Shown here piece by piece: positions 8,650 through 17,829 of a stretch of DNA of 64,000 bases. Where the stretch lies: positions 62,001 through 126,000 of the forward strand of contig DASYQS010000059.1 of NCBI GenBank assembly GCA_036005185.1, in the 5' to 3' direction. A program made the translations under genes and the position numbers. The notes beneath the pieces were generated by a model. The model saw only the letters and a program-made list of their open reading frames with translations, was not told the DNA's origin and did not search any database. Each line of letters opens with the position of its first letter. Position 1 is the stretch's first letter. This DNA comes from VBAU01 sp036005185 (GTDB lineage Bacteria; Bacteroidota; Bacteroidia; Chitinophagales; Chitinophagaceae).

Positions 8650-10707
8650 GTGAAAACGACAATTGTGCGATTTAGATTACTGGTGTATATAATTCTAATT
8701 GCACGGAGTGTATTTGCACAGCCTTATCCCATCCGGTTTCAGCATCTTTCTATCGAACAGGGATTATCGTATAATGAAGCATTTGCATTTACACAAGACA
8801 AATATGGATTAGTATGGATCGCTACTCCTGACGGGTTAAATCGTTTCGACGGGTATAAAGTAGAGATCTACAGGCATGAGCCTGGTAACAAAAATTCTTT
8901 GCCTGACAATATGGTTCGATCCATATTCACAGATTCCCGTGGTGTGGTTTGGGTTGGAACATCAAATGGATTGGCATATTATGATCTGCATACAAATTCG
9001 TTTCATTCTTTTTTTAAGAAGCAGGACGACAAAAATTCCCTTCCTTCCAACTGGATTTCGGTTATCACTGAAGATACACGCAGTATTCTCTGGATTGGCA
9101 CACCTTCAGGCCTATGTTCTTTCGATGCGAAGAATAATCATTTTCAACAATTCCTTCATGACAATAATAATTCAAATTCCATCTCGGACAATGATATCAG
9201 GGACATTCAATTCATTCCCGATGGAACAATGTGGATTACCACAGGCAATGATTTAAATCGTCTTGATCTTTCCACTATGCGGTTCACCTCTTTTTTTCAT
9301 GACCCGGCGGATTCATCTACTCTATCGGACAATTCCCTTGCTAAAATGGCTGTTGATAAAAATGGGAACCCATGGACATTTTTAAGAAACACTCTTAGCC
9401 TGGATTATTTCAATACTAAGACGAATCGTTGCCAACGCTTTCCGAATTTTGCCGAAGAGCAATCCCATATTCCCTCCAATTACCTGCGCACTAATTTTAT
9501 TGACAGAAGCGAAAGGCTTTGGATTCGAACGAATGCAGCCGGCTTACATCTTTTTTCTCCTGAAAAGAATTTTTTTTATCAATACAGGGCTGGTCCTTTA
9601 GATCCCGGCAGTCTGCAGGCAAATAATGTTGTTAGTATGTTTCAGGATCGTTCGGGACTCATTTGGCTTTCTACCAGTGCAGGCGTAGAGCGATTCAATC
9701 CTGACGAATCAAAATTTAGGTATTATAAACCGAAGTCAGTCACACCAGGCACATCTGTCCAGGCAGGGCTGACCACAACCAATATTACAGCAAACAGTGT
9801 GACGCTGAACTGGGGTGCAGTTGCAAATGCTGATAAGTATACTATTGCATATAAACAATCAACTTCCTCTTCATGGATATATCCTGGTATTGAAACAAGT
9901 TCACTTTCATATAATCTTGTCGGTCTGTCAGCTGCTACATCATACGACTGGCAAGTTTCAGCGGTTTGCTCTGCAAATTCTCAGTATTATGGTGGAGGTG
10001 TTGCTCAGGGTTCATTCACAACGGCAGTTTCAGTTTGCAGTGATGCTTATGAAACTAATAATACATCCAGCCAGGCAAAAGCGATCACGTCAGGAATTCC
10101 AATTTCTGCGAGCATTTCTTCAAGCACCGATGTGGATTGGTTTAAAATAACTACTCCGAATAATTCCAATATCACATTGCAGATTACACTTAGTAATTTA
10201 CCAGCTGATTACGATCTATATGTTTACAATAAAAATTTGGTACAGGTAGGCGCATCGACGAACACTGGCACTTCAAATGAACTCGTGACTTATGATTCAC
10301 ATTCAAGGAATGCTGTTTATTATGTTAAAGTGACTGGCAAAAATGGTGTTTATAACACGGCACAGTGCTATAATTTATTGATACAAGCCGTCAGTAACGG
10401 GTCATCAATAACCCGTGTTTCACCTGATAAGAATGAAGTAAGCGACGATGTTTCCAATATCGCGTTGCTTTACCCTAATCCTGCATCAGAACTCGTGCAC
10501 CTGCATTTCAACAGTTTTGTAGAGGAAATATCTAATGTGCAAATATTGAACAGCGTGGGCCAGTTGGCAAAAAGATACGTGATCGATGTTATTAAGGGGT
10601 ATAATCAAGTTGCGTTTTCAGTAAAAGACTTAAGACCGGGAATATATGTACTAAAAGTCAACACCGGCGAACTAAATCTGATCAGAAAATTTGTGATAGC
10701 AAGATAA
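8650..10707 (+). CDS. Chimeric secreted protein: two-component propeller + FnIII + PPC + T9SS tail
   Basis: 685 aa with a GTG start and a signal peptide (residues 1-24). Residues 25 to about 362 are two-component-regulator propeller repeats (LVWIATPDGLNRFDGYKVEIY, VVWVGTSNGLAYYD, LIWLSTSAGVERFNPD), the usual sensor of hybrid histidine kinases. Instead of a second propeller, Y_Y_Y domain, membrane helix and kinase, the frame passes into a fibronectin type III domain (about 365-455), a pre-peptidase C-terminal domain (about 460-580, DVDWFKI) and a T9SS type A sorting domain (about 605-685, LYPNPASE...GIYVLKV). The architecture reads like a gene fusion, so the product is probably a secreted propeller. 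A rearrangement or assembly chimera is possible. Confidence 0.8.
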   Translation: MKTTIVRFRLLVYIILIARSVFAQPYPIRFQHLSIEQGLSYNEAFAFTQDKYGLVWIATPDGLNRFDGYKVEIYRHEPGNKNSLPDNMVRSIFTDSRGVVWVGTSNGLAYYDLHTNSFHSFFKKQDDKNSLPSNWISVITEDTRSILWIGTPSGLCSFDAKNNHFQQFLHDNNNSNSISDNDIRDIQFIPDGTMWITTGNDLNRLDLSTMRFTSFFHDPADSSTLSDNSLAKMAVDKNGNPWTFLRNTLSLDYFNTKTNRCQRFPNFAEEQSHIPSNYLRTNFIDRSERLWIRTNAAGLHLFSPEKNFFYQYRAGPLDPGSLQANNVVSMFQDRSGLIWLSTSAGVERFNPDESKFRYYKPKSVTPGTSVQAGLTTTNITANSVTLNWGAVANADKYTIAYKQSTSSSWIYPGIETSSLSYNLVGLSAATSYDWQVSAVCSANSQYYGGGVAQGSFTTAVSVCSDAYETNNTSSQAKAITSGIPISASISSSTDVDWFKITTPNNSNITLQITLSNLPADYDLYVYNKNLVQVGASTNTGTSNELVTYDSHSRNAVYYVKVTGKNGVYNTAQCYNLLIQAVSNGSSITRVSPDKNEVSDDVSNIALLYPNPASELVHLHFNSFVEEISNVQILNSVGQLAKRYVIDVIKGYNQVAFSVKDLRPGIYVLKVNTGELNLIRKFVIAR

Positions 10708-10801
10708 AAAGGCATGTAAGCGCCATCTTCTTTTAAATAGGGTACTTAAAGGAAATAGCAATCGGAATGCCGGATTGAGGGGGATCTATTCTCCTAAATA
10801 A

Positions 10802-10831
10802 AAAAGGATCAAGATTCCTCCCAATCCTTTT
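10802..10831 (-). terminator. Hairpin terminator after the response-regulator gene
   Basis: Arms AAAAGGAT (10802-10809) and ATCCTTTT (10824-10831) around a 14-nt loop. Read on the minus strand the second arm runs into TTTTTT. It lies between the convergent stops at 10707 and 10851 and may serve both. Confidence 0.55.
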
Positions 10832-10850
10832 CTCCTATTAATTCTGGTTC

Positions 10851-11549
10851 TCAATTTTGCACCACCAACCTGAATCCATTGCCATGTATATTCACAATCT
10901 CGATCTTATCATCATCTTTTAAATACTTACGCAATTTAGCAATATACACATCCATGCTACGACCATTAAAATAAGTGTCGCTTCCCCATATTTTTTTCAA
11001 TGCAGCTTCCCTGGGCAACAGATCATTCATATGTTCAGCAAGCATTTTCAACAACTCATTTTCTTTGGGAGAAAGAGTTTGCGTAATGCTGTCATGACTT
11101 AACTGGCGCAACTTGGGATTAAAATGGTAGCTGGCAAGATCAAATTCCCTGTTCTCAGCTTCTTTATTCAATTCTTCATTGCGTTTTAAAATTGCCTTGA
11201 TTTTTAAAAGCAAAACCTCGCTGTCAAAAGGCTTGGTAATATAATCATCTGCTCCAAGCTTATAGCCCTGTATAATATCGTCTTTCATTGTTTTAGCACT
11301 GAGAAAAAACAATGGAATGTCGGGGTCCACATCACGAATTTCTTCTGCCAACGTAAATCCATCCATGTTAGGCATCATGACATCCAGCAGGCAGAGGTCA
11401 AATTTTTCCCGTTGAAAGGCGGCCAAGCCCAGCCGGCCATCTCTTTCGAGGGTTACATCATAATCGTTTAATTCAAGATAATTCTTCAGCACCATTCCTA
11501 AATTCGGATCATCTTCACACAATAAAATTTTTGGTTTCTTTCCTTCCAT
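10851..11549 (-). CDS. OmpR/PhoB-type response regulator (RprY-like), orphan
   Basis: 232 aa. The receiver domain (residues 8-120) has the acidic pair EDD, the phospho-acceptor Asp in CLLDVMMPNMDG, Ser/Thr in LSAKT and Lys in ITKPFD. The C-terminal winged helix (about 135-230) ends in the usual VNIHGNGFRLV. The sequence resembles Bacteroides RprY more than other OmpR members. No histidine kinase gene is adjacent, so its partner must be elsewhere. It is convergent to the chimeric propeller gene. It likely acts as a DNA-binding transcription factor in envelope or stress control, which is inference. Confidence 0.92.
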   Translation of the reverse strand: MEGKKPKILLCEDDPNLGMVLKNYLELNDYDVTLERDGRLGLAAFQREKFDLCLLDVMMPNMDGFTLAEEIRDVDPDIPLFFLSAKTMKDDIIQGYKLGADDYITKPFDSEVLLLKIKAILKRNEELNKEAENREFDLASYHFNPKLRQLSHDSITQTLSPKENELLKMLAEHMNDLLPREAALKKIWGSDTYFNGRSMDVYIAKLRKYLKDDDKIEIVNIHGNGFRLVVQN

Positions 11550-11710
11550 GATTTAGTATTTATAGTTTACTATTTATCCCAAAGGAAACCCTTCGGAATA
11601 GTTTGGATGTAATTTATATTGCAAATAAAGTTAACGAAATTACAACCCACCAAGTTAACGCTTCATTTTTTTGTTAAAACGATCAAATCTTCATTTTTAC
11701 CTTCAGAGGC

Positions 11711-11718
11711 TAACTTTG
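11711..11718 (+). promoter_or_regulatory. Probable -7 box (TAACTTTG) of the GroES-like gene
   Basis: TAACTTTG matches the Bacteroidetes sigma-ABfr -7 consensus TAnnTTTG and lies 41 nt before the start codon chosen at 11760. No clear -33 TTTG is visible at the ideal spacing. Confidence 0.4.
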
Positions 11719-11759
11719 TGATAACTTCAAACATCGAACAACAAACATTAAACCAACTC

Positions 11760-12131
11760 ATGCATATTACTCCGGATAATAAGCTCAAAAAACTGATCGT
11801 AATTGGCGACAGGGTTCTTATAAAGCCTACAAAGCCAGATGAAAAGACTGCCAGCGGGTTATATCTGCCACCCGGTGTTCAGGAAAAAGAAAAAGTGCAA
11901 CAGGGATATGTGATCAAAACCGGTCCTGGTTATGCTATTCCAATGCCACCTGAAGAAGAGCCATGGAAGCAAGAGGAGGAAAAAATAAAGTATGTGCCCT
12001 TACAGGCAAAAGAAGGTGACCTTGCCATTTTTTTAGTTGGAGGGGCCACTGAGATCTTTTACCAAGATGAGAAATACTTTATTGTTCCGCAAAGCGCCAT
12101 TCTTATGTTAGAAAGAGAGGAAGAACTTTGA
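11760..12131 (+). CDS. GroES-like (Cpn10 family) protein
   Basis: About 123 aa from the ATG at 11760 (MHITPDNKLKKLIVIGDRVLIKP). A longer frame to 11619 has no coding character and includes the promoter. GDRVLIKP and TASGLYLPP are Cpn10 signatures. Unlike classical GroES (about 90-100 aa), this one has an insert rich in Glu/Pro (PMPPEEEPWKQEEEK) and a divergent C-terminus. Such longer paralogues occur beside the true groES in Bacteroidota. It probably caps a chaperonin or serves as a specialised co-chaperone; no groEL is adjacent. Confidence 0.8.
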   Translation: MHITPDNKLKKLIVIGDRVLIKPTKPDEKTASGLYLPPGVQEKEKVQQGYVIKTGPGYAIPMPPEEEPWKQEEEKIKYVPLQAKEGDLAIFLVGGATEIFYQDEKYFIVPQSAILMLEREEEL

Positions 12132-12296
12132 TTGTAAACTTCTGCGATAAAACACATGAGAGATATTCATGGTTAAATACTCCGTTCCCATCAGTTTTTA
12201 TATTCTTTCGAACATTCAAGAGTGTTTTGATTCATTTGCATTATCAATATCTATTTATCATTTCTGAGTTATTCTTATCTTTCTTTAAATTTTTTT

Positions 12297-13838
12297 ATGG
12301 CAGCAAAAGAGGATTTTTTGAAAAAAATAAAAGATGGCTATGCTTTTAAAGGTGATTCAGTACTTATAGGTGCTGCGATGTTAAATGGGGAAGTAATATC
12401 AGGCGCAGATATTCTTCTTCCTCTTAAAACAATGAATCGCCATGGCTTAATTGCCGGCGCTACAGGGACCGGCAAGACAAAAACTTTACAACTTATTAGT
12501 GAATCTCTCAGCGATAACAGTGTGCCTGTTCTTCTAATGGATATTAAAGGCGATTTGAGTGGCATTGCAGCCGCAGGAGAAACAAATGATAAAATCACTC
12601 AACGTTGTCAAACATTAAATATTCAATACAAGCCTTCTGCGTTTCCTGTTGAGCTGCTAACATTAAGTAACCAGAAAGGAGTACGCCTCCGGGCTACAGT
12701 TAGTGAATTTGGTCCCGTGTTACTCTCTAAAATTCTTGAGCTGAATGACACACAGACAAGTTTCGTCTCTCTTATTTTTAAATATTGTGATGATAATAAG
12801 CTTCCGCTTCTTGATCTCAAAGACTTTATTAAAGTCCTTCAATTTATCAGTAATGAAGGAAAAGCAGACATTGAAAAAACTTATGGCAAAATTTCCACCA
12901 CGTCCACCGGAACTATTTTGCGCAAGGTAATCGAACTGCAACAGCAAAGTGCTGATCTATTCTTTGGTGAAAAAAGCTTTGAAGTTGACGACCTGATGCG
13001 GATTGCCGACGATGGTCGTGGTATGATCTCGATCTTACGTGTTGCTGACCTGCAGGATAAGCCAAAGCTTTTTTCAACATTTATGTTACAGATGCTAGCA
13101 GAGCTATATGCTTTTTGCCCTGAAGAAGGGGATATGGACAAACCGAAACTGGTAATATTTATTGATGAAGCCCATCTTATTTTTCAAGAGGCAAGTGCCG
13201 CATTGCTGCAGCAAATTGAAACCATTATTAAATTAATTCGTTCAAAGGGCATAGGTGTTTTCTTTTGTACGCAAAATCCTATGGATGTTCCCGCTTCTGT
13301 TCTTGCACAATTAGGATTAAAAGTTCAACATGCATTAAGAGCATTTACCGCAGCAGATAGAAAAACTATCAAGCAAACGGCAGAAAATTATCCCGAAACA
13401 GAGTTTTATAAAACAGAAAACCTTATTACAGAATTAGGAATTGGCGAAGCGCTGGTTACAATGCTAAATGAAAAAGGGATACCCACTCCATTGGCACATA
13501 CTATGCTATGCCCGCCACGCAGTCGCATGGATATTTTAACCGATGGAGAAATTGATAATATTGTTTCCCATTCAAAGCTTGTGACAAAATATAACCAGTC
13601 AGTTGACAATGAAAGCGCCTATGAAATTCTTGGTGCTAAACTAGAACAAGCTTCACAAAAAACGAAAGAGGAAAAAGAAGCGAAGCAAGAACAAAAAGCT
13701 TCTGGACGAACAAAAAAGGAAGAGAGCATATTTGATAATCCAATGGTGAGGCAGGTCGAACGTACGGCTGCTACTGTTCTTACAAGAAGTTTACTGGGTG
13801 TATTAGGTTTAGGAGGGCGACGAAAAAGGCTGTTTTAA
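12297..13838 (+). CDS. HerA-like ATPase, DUF853 family
   Basis: 513 aa. It has an FtsK/HerA-type P-loop ATPase core with Walker A GATGTGKTKT (about residue 52) and Walker B LVIFIDEAHLIF. The latter is followed by a helicase-like motif FCTQNPMDVPASVLAQLG. The C-terminus is Lys/Glu-rich and ends in a hydrophobic and basic segment (LLGVLGLGGRRKRLF). DUF853 proteins resemble the archaeal DNA translocase HerA, but their role is not settled. No NurA-like nuclease or defence partner is next to it, so this appears to be the common solitary housekeeping form. Confidence 0.85.
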   Translation: MAAKEDFLKKIKDGYAFKGDSVLIGAAMLNGEVISGADILLPLKTMNRHGLIAGATGTGKTKTLQLISESLSDNSVPVLLMDIKGDLSGIAAAGETNDKITQRCQTLNIQYKPSAFPVELLTLSNQKGVRLRATVSEFGPVLLSKILELNDTQTSFVSLIFKYCDDNKLPLLDLKDFIKVLQFISNEGKADIEKTYGKISTTSTGTILRKVIELQQQSADLFFGEKSFEVDDLMRIADDGRGMISILRVADLQDKPKLFSTFMLQMLAELYAFCPEEGDMDKPKLVIFIDEAHLIFQEASAALLQQIETIIKLIRSKGIGVFFCTQNPMDVPASVLAQLGLKVQHALRAFTAADRKTIKQTAENYPETEFYKTENLITELGIGEALVTMLNEKGIPTPLAHTMLCPPRSRMDILTDGEIDNIVSHSKLVTKYNQSVDNESAYEILGAKLEQASQKTKEEKEAKQEQKASGRTKKEESIFDNPMVRQVERTAATVLTRSLLGVLGLGGRRKRLF

Positions 13839-13921
13839 AAATTTAGACAAAAGATCAAACTTATTATAAAGATCATTGCTGAGCCTTGAACTTTTATTCA
13901 ATTTATAGCCGATAACTTTTA

Positions 13922-14824
13922 CTACTGTTTTGCATCAAGGATTACAGGAGTGCTTCCTTTACCCATCACGATAATCTTTGCATTTTGTGATTGGGCCATT
14001 TCTTTATAGGCCTTTATTTGTTCGTATTGTAATTGTCGGTCGGTAAGGCTTTCACTGATGATACGCTGGTAATCAGCAATACCTTGAGCTTCTACTCTTT
14101 TTCTATCTGCTTCTTGCTTTTCTTTCTGCAACACAAATTGCATTTTTTGCGCTTCTTGTTCGGCTTGAATTTTTTGTTCAATAGTGCTTTTTACTGCTGC
14201 AGGTAAGGTTATATTCCTGACCAGTAAATTCTCAAGTAACAAACCTCTTTTTTTAAAATCATTTTCAATACCGTTAAAGATTCGGTTTTGAAATTCGTCT
14301 CTTTTTGTTGAGTACAGGGCAACAGCTTCATAATAAACTGCATTGTCACGAATTCTTGTACGGGCAATCGGTCTTACAATTTTGTATTCATAGTCCATTC
14401 CTGTTTCTCTAACCAGCCTTGGGGCGTCAGTAGGAATTAGGCGATACAACACGGTAAGATCAATGGTTACTTCCAAGCCATCAGCTGTTAAAACACGAAT
14501 GGCATCATCACCAGATTTTGCTCCTTCATCATGAATGCCGCTCATTGTATAGTTCTGAGTTTTTACATCCATTTTTTCCACTTCGTATAGAGGGTTGATA
14601 AAATGCAGGCCACTTTCCAATACGTCGGGCTGAACTTTACCAAAGAGTTTTTTCACACCAACCTGCCCGGCATCAATTTGTATAAAGCAACTTAAGCTGA
14701 TACCAATCAGCATTACAACTACACCAGCAATGATAAAACCTCTTGCATACCTGGCAACCATTGCAATAGATCTGAAAACGATTCCGAGAATAAGGACAAT
14801 GAAACCTAAAACAAGGAGGATCAT
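13922..14824 (-). CDS. SPFH/Band 7 (prohibitin-like) membrane protein
   Basis: 300 aa. Two N-terminal hydrophobic segments (about residues 2-22 and 30-48) anchor the protein. An SPFH domain follows (IDAGQVGVKKLFGKVQPDVLESGLHFINPLYEV), then a long helical region (AEQEAQKMQFVLQKEKQEADRKRVEAQG). This is the layout of prohibitin and HflK/C proteins, which form large membrane rings that scaffold proteases or organise lipid domains. It is divergent from pyrH. Confidence 0.88.
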   Translation of the reverse strand: MILLVLGFIVLILGIVFRSIAMVARYARGFIIAGVVVMLIGISLSCFIQIDAGQVGVKKLFGKVQPDVLESGLHFINPLYEVEKMDVKTQNYTMSGIHDEGAKSGDDAIRVLTADGLEVTIDLTVLYRLIPTDAPRLVRETGMDYEYKIVRPIARTRIRDNAVYYEAVALYSTKRDEFQNRIFNGIENDFKKRGLLLENLLVRNITLPAAVKSTIEQKIQAEQEAQKMQFVLQKEKQEADRKRVEAQGIADYQRIISESLTDRQLQYEQIKAYKEMAQSQNAKIIVMGKGSTPVILDAKQ

Positions 14825-14852
14825 AAACAGTTAGATTTAGATTGTAAAAGTA

Positions 14853-14966
14853 GCTGGTTTCTGGTTGCTAGATTCTAGTTACTTGCCGGCATAAAGATGA
14901 AGACAGTGATTAAAATCAGTGTAACGAATAACCAGTAACCAGTGACCAGCAACCAAAACGAGAAAC
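14853..14966. repeat. Period-7 inverted array (word TGGTTNC) between SPFH gene and pyrH
   Basis: The left arm (14853-14887) is a run of 7-nt units close to TGGTTTC/TGGTTGC/TAGTTAC. The right arm (14921-14966) carries the reverse-complementary words close to GTAACCA/GCAACCA. About 33 bp separate the arms, so the spacer can fold into a long imperfect hairpin. One of several period-7 elements in this window, with its own word. Confidence 0.7.
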
Positions 14967-15020
14967 CCCTATCTTCGCAGCGCTAATTTCTCAATCTGAA
15001 TCTAAATCTGCTATCTCTGC

Positions 15021-15734
15021 ATGCTTCCTAAATACAAAAGGGTTTTGCTTAAGCTTTCCGGTGAATCATTGATGGGTGACAAAAGTTTTGGTCTTGATCC
15101 AAATGTTCTTTCGCAATATTCATTAGATATTAAGTCTATCACCGAATTAGGTGTACAAGTGGCCATTGTAATTGGAGGGGGGAATATCTATCGAGGCATG
15201 AATGAAGCGGAGACCGGAATTGAAAGGGCTCATGGTGATTACATGGGAATGCTGGCAACAGTGATCAATGGAATGGCCTTGCAAGCAGGACTTGAAAAAG
15301 TTGGAGTTTATACCCGTTTGCAAAGCGCTATAAAAATGGAGCAAATTGCCGAACCCTATATTCGCCGCCGGGCCATACGTCACGTAGAGAAAGGGAGAGT
15401 TGTGATATTCGGTGCGGGCACGGGTAATCCCTATTTTACTACTGATACTGCCGGGGTATTGAGAGCGATAGAAATAAAAGCCGATGTGATCTTAAAGGGA
15501 ACAAGAGTGGATGGCATTTACTCAGAAGATCCCGAAAAAAACCCCAAAGCGGTGAAATATGACACGATCACTTTCAACGAATGCATTTCAAAAAATCTTC
15601 GGGTGATGGATATGACAGCTTTTACGCTATGCATGGAAAATGATCTTCCTATCGTTGTTTTTGATATGAACAAGCCAGGTAACCTTCGCCTGGTTGTGAC
15701 AGGCGGAAAAGTGGGAACCTTAGTAGCAGGATAA
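15021..15734 (+). CDS. pyrH: Uridylate kinase (UMP kinase)
   Basis: 237 aa, full length. It phosphorylates UMP to UDP with ATP in pyrimidine nucleotide synthesis; bacterial PyrH is a hexamer of the amino-acid-kinase fold. Motifs are VLLKLSGESLMG, IGGGNIYRG, GTGNPYFTTDTAG, LKGTRVDGIY and a C-terminal MDMTAFTLC. A TATCTTCG box at 14970-14977 may be part of its promoter. frr and tsf, the usual neighbours, are not here. Confidence 0.97.
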   Translation: MLPKYKRVLLKLSGESLMGDKSFGLDPNVLSQYSLDIKSITELGVQVAIVIGGGNIYRGMNEAETGIERAHGDYMGMLATVINGMALQAGLEKVGVYTRLQSAIKMEQIAEPYIRRRAIRHVEKGRVVIFGAGTGNPYFTTDTAGVLRAIEIKADVILKGTRVDGIYSEDPEKNPKAVKYDTITFNECISKNLRVMDMTAFTLCMENDLPIVVFDMNKPGNLRLVVTGGKVGTLVAG

Positions 15735-15835
15735 TTTTTTTATATACATTCTTGTGAATAACTTATAGACAATGTATTTTAGCAAGTGACGCTTTTTTTA
15801 TAGTTTACTTTCGCTTTTCGAGCCCTGTCCGATCT

Positions 15836-16837
15836 ATGACACTAAATTTATCAATTGTAGAACTTACTGTTTTGTTTTTTTGCGCGGTATCTCTTGGTAT
15901 CGTCATCCATTTTTTTATCACCAGCCGCCGAAGTTTGAAGGCCCCAGCTATTGAAACCGAAAAGATCAAGAAGAATGTTGAGGATTGGAAACTAAAATAT
16001 TTTAATGAAGTAGAAGCTAAGGATAAAGAAACCTCCGAACTAAAAAGCAGGCTTACAGAAGCAGAGGGAAATAATCGTATTTACCAAATAGAAATGGAGG
16101 AATTGCGGAAACAGCAAAAAAGAATACAGGCTGAATTAGATTTAGTGAATAAAAGAGATACAGCAGAAAATAAACCTAATTATATTGAACAATTGCGAAT
16201 GGCACAGACCGGCTTGCTGGAACATAATGAAAAGATCAATCAGTTGCTAGAAAATATTGAAGTAGTAAGAGAAAATGAGGAAAAGCAAAAATTAATAGAA
16301 GAGGAAAATGAGGATTTAATGAGCCAGGTAAAAGAGTTGAAACATTTGCTGAGCCAAAGAGAAGCAGAGGTTTACAACATAAGGCAAAAGGAAAATCTTA
16401 CTAAAGAAATGACTTCAATGCTTGACAGTGCTTATAGTGAATTCAACACGCTTCAAAGTAAAATTCAAAAGCTGGAGACACAATTGTCATCCAGTAAAAT
16501 GGTAAGCATTGAATATGAGGATCTGCAAGAGGCTTATCGCAAAATATCACGCGAAAACGATGAGTATAAGGCAAAATTTCAAACGATTACTGTGGAGAAT
16601 CAACAACTAACTCTGCAATTAAATGAAACAGAGGATAAATATCGCGATGCTAATTTTCAGCGCCAGCAATTGCAAAAAAGAGTAAGTTACCTGGAAGAAT
16701 TAAATACTGACCTTCAAATGGTAGCTGATGCCAATAAAAAACTCGAACATCAGCTAAGACGTATTGGCGAATTGGAAAGCATGCTCAATATGGTCGCCGA
16801 AGAAAACCAGTTATTAAAAAGACAGGTCAGTCACTAA
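15836..16837 (+). CDS. Membrane-anchored coiled-coil protein
   Basis: 333 aa. One N-terminal transmembrane helix (about residues 6-26) is followed by about 300 residues of almost pure heptad coiled coil (for example EIEELRKQQKRIQAELDLVNKR-like stretches rich in E, K, Q, L). It has no enzymatic motif. Such proteins can be structural or cell-division scaffolds, but I cannot name a family. It lies between pyrH and pdxH on the same strand with a 100-nt gap upstream. Confidence 0.7.
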   Translation: MTLNLSIVELTVLFFCAVSLGIVIHFFITSRRSLKAPAIETEKIKKNVEDWKLKYFNEVEAKDKETSELKSRLTEAEGNNRIYQIEMEELRKQQKRIQAELDLVNKRDTAENKPNYIEQLRMAQTGLLEHNEKINQLLENIEVVRENEEKQKLIEEENEDLMSQVKELKHLLSQREAEVYNIRQKENLTKEMTSMLDSAYSEFNTLQSKIQKLETQLSSSKMVSIEYEDLQEAYRKISRENDEYKAKFQTITVENQQLTLQLNETEDKYRDANFQRQQLQKRVSYLEELNTDLQMVADANKKLEHQLRRIGELESMLNMVAEENQLLKRQVSH

Positions 16838-16917
16838 ATATCGTCACATCCCTGATTTTTCATATTCTTTATCATTCTGCTTAAGTACCAGTAATTTTGC
16901 AGTCGAAAAAGTATTTT

Positions 16918-17562
16918 ATGGACGAAAAAATTGCTGAGATCAGGGAAGAATATTCCCGTAAAACTTTAATTGAATCTGAGGTCGAGTCAAACCCAATCAA
17001 GCAATTTAATATTTGGTGGCAGGATGCATTGGAAGCGAAGATTGTTGAAGTAAATGCAATGACAGTAGCCACTGCATCTGCTGACGGAATGCCTTCAGCA
17101 AGAACTATGTTGCTCAAAGGGTTTTCAGAAGAAGGGTTTGTGTTCTTTACAAATTACAACAGTTATAAAGGTCAGCAGATAACAGAAAACCCAAAAGCCT
17201 GCTTGGTTTTTTTCTGGAAAGAGTTGGAACGACAGGTGAGAATTACGGGCCTTATAGAAAAAACAGATACCGAGGAGAGTGATGCCTATTTTCAATCCAG
17301 ACCAAAAGCGAGTCAGGTTGGCGCCATTGCTTCACCCCAAAGCCAGGTAATTGAAAGCCGGCAATGGCTTGATGCGCGGTATAAAAAATTATCAGAAGAA
17401 TTGGAACAAACAACTATTCAACGACCTACGCATTGGGGCGGTTTTATTGTAAAGCCGGTTATCATGGAATTCTGGCAGGGAAGACCAAGCAGATTGCATG
17501 ATCGGATTCAATACACCATCTTAGCAGACGGAAGTTGGAAAATTGAAAGGCTTGCTCCCTAA
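16918..17562 (+). CDS. pdxH: Pyridoxamine 5'-phosphate oxidase
   Basis: About 214 aa from the ATG at 16918, which starts with MDEKIAEIREEYSRKTL as in the family; a start seven codons upstream is less typical. The FMN-dependent enzyme oxidises PNP and PMP to pyridoxal 5'-phosphate with O2. FMN-binding signatures visible are SARTMLLKGFSEEGFVFFTNY and WKELERQVRI, and the C-terminal WQGRPSRLHDRI...W.IERLAP is diagnostic. A TAATTTTG -7-like box lies at 16892-16899. Confidence 0.95.
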   Translation: MDEKIAEIREEYSRKTLIESEVESNPIKQFNIWWQDALEAKIVEVNAMTVATASADGMPSARTMLLKGFSEEGFVFFTNYNSYKGQQITENPKACLVFFWKELERQVRITGLIEKTDTEESDAYFQSRPKASQVGAIASPQSQVIESRQWLDARYKKLSEELEQTTIQRPTHWGGFIVKPVIMEFWQGRPSRLHDRIQYTILADGSWKIERLAP

Positions 17563-17567
17563 CGAAT

Positions 17568-17628
17568 GGTAATAGATAAAAGATAATGGTGATTAAACGC
17601 TTTTATCTTTTCATTTTTATCTATTATC
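17568..17628. repeat. Period-7 inverted array (word GATAAAA) between pdxH and THX gene
   Basis: The left arm (17568-17595) has units GGTAATA, GATAAAA, GATAATG, GTGATTA. The right arm (17601-17628) carries the complement of GATAAAA, ATGAAAA, GATAAAA, GATAATA. It fills the space between two convergent stops: 5 nt after pdxH's stop, and ending exactly at the base before the THX stop. It could act as a bidirectional terminator. Confidence 0.7.
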
Positions 17629-17736
17629 TCATGAATTTTTTTTCACTGTCTTTTTCTTCACATTCGCGGGGCGGCTTTTTCCAAATGAGCCTTTAAATAT
17701 CTTTCCTTTTTTTGTTTTCTTATCTCCTTTTCCCAT
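17629..17736 (-). CDS. Small ribosomal protein THX (bTHX)
   Basis: 35 aa: MGKGDKKTKKGKIFKGSFGK then SRPANVKKKTVKKNS. This matches Thermus THX (MGKGDRRTRRGKI...GTYGKYRP) closely over the first 23 residues, with an extra basic tail. THX sits at the head of the 30S subunit and stabilises 16S rRNA packing. It lies downstream of the HU gene on the same strand, with a terminator hairpin between them. Confidence 0.88.
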   Translation of the reverse strand: MGKGDKKTKKGKIFKGSFGKSRPANVKKKTVKKNS

Positions 17737-17767
17737 AGTTTTTTATTTTAATTAAAATGATTATGAT

Positions 17768-17810
17768 TAAAAAAGCCCCATACTAAAAAATAAAAATAGC
17801 TGGGGCTTCT
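17768..17810 (-). terminator. Rho-independent terminator of the HU gene
   Basis: Arms AAGCCCCA (17773-17780) and TGGGGCTT (17801-17808) with an A/T-rich loop. On the minus strand the second arm is followed by TTTTTT. It is placed 20 nt after the HU stop. Confidence 0.8.
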
Positions 17811-17829
17811 TAAAAAGTTGGAGGTAGAA

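Noticed and set aside
12297..13838. HerA-like gene as part of a defence system
   Set aside because: No nuclease, Sir2 or methylase gene is next to it; it sits between a GroES-like gene and an SPFH gene.
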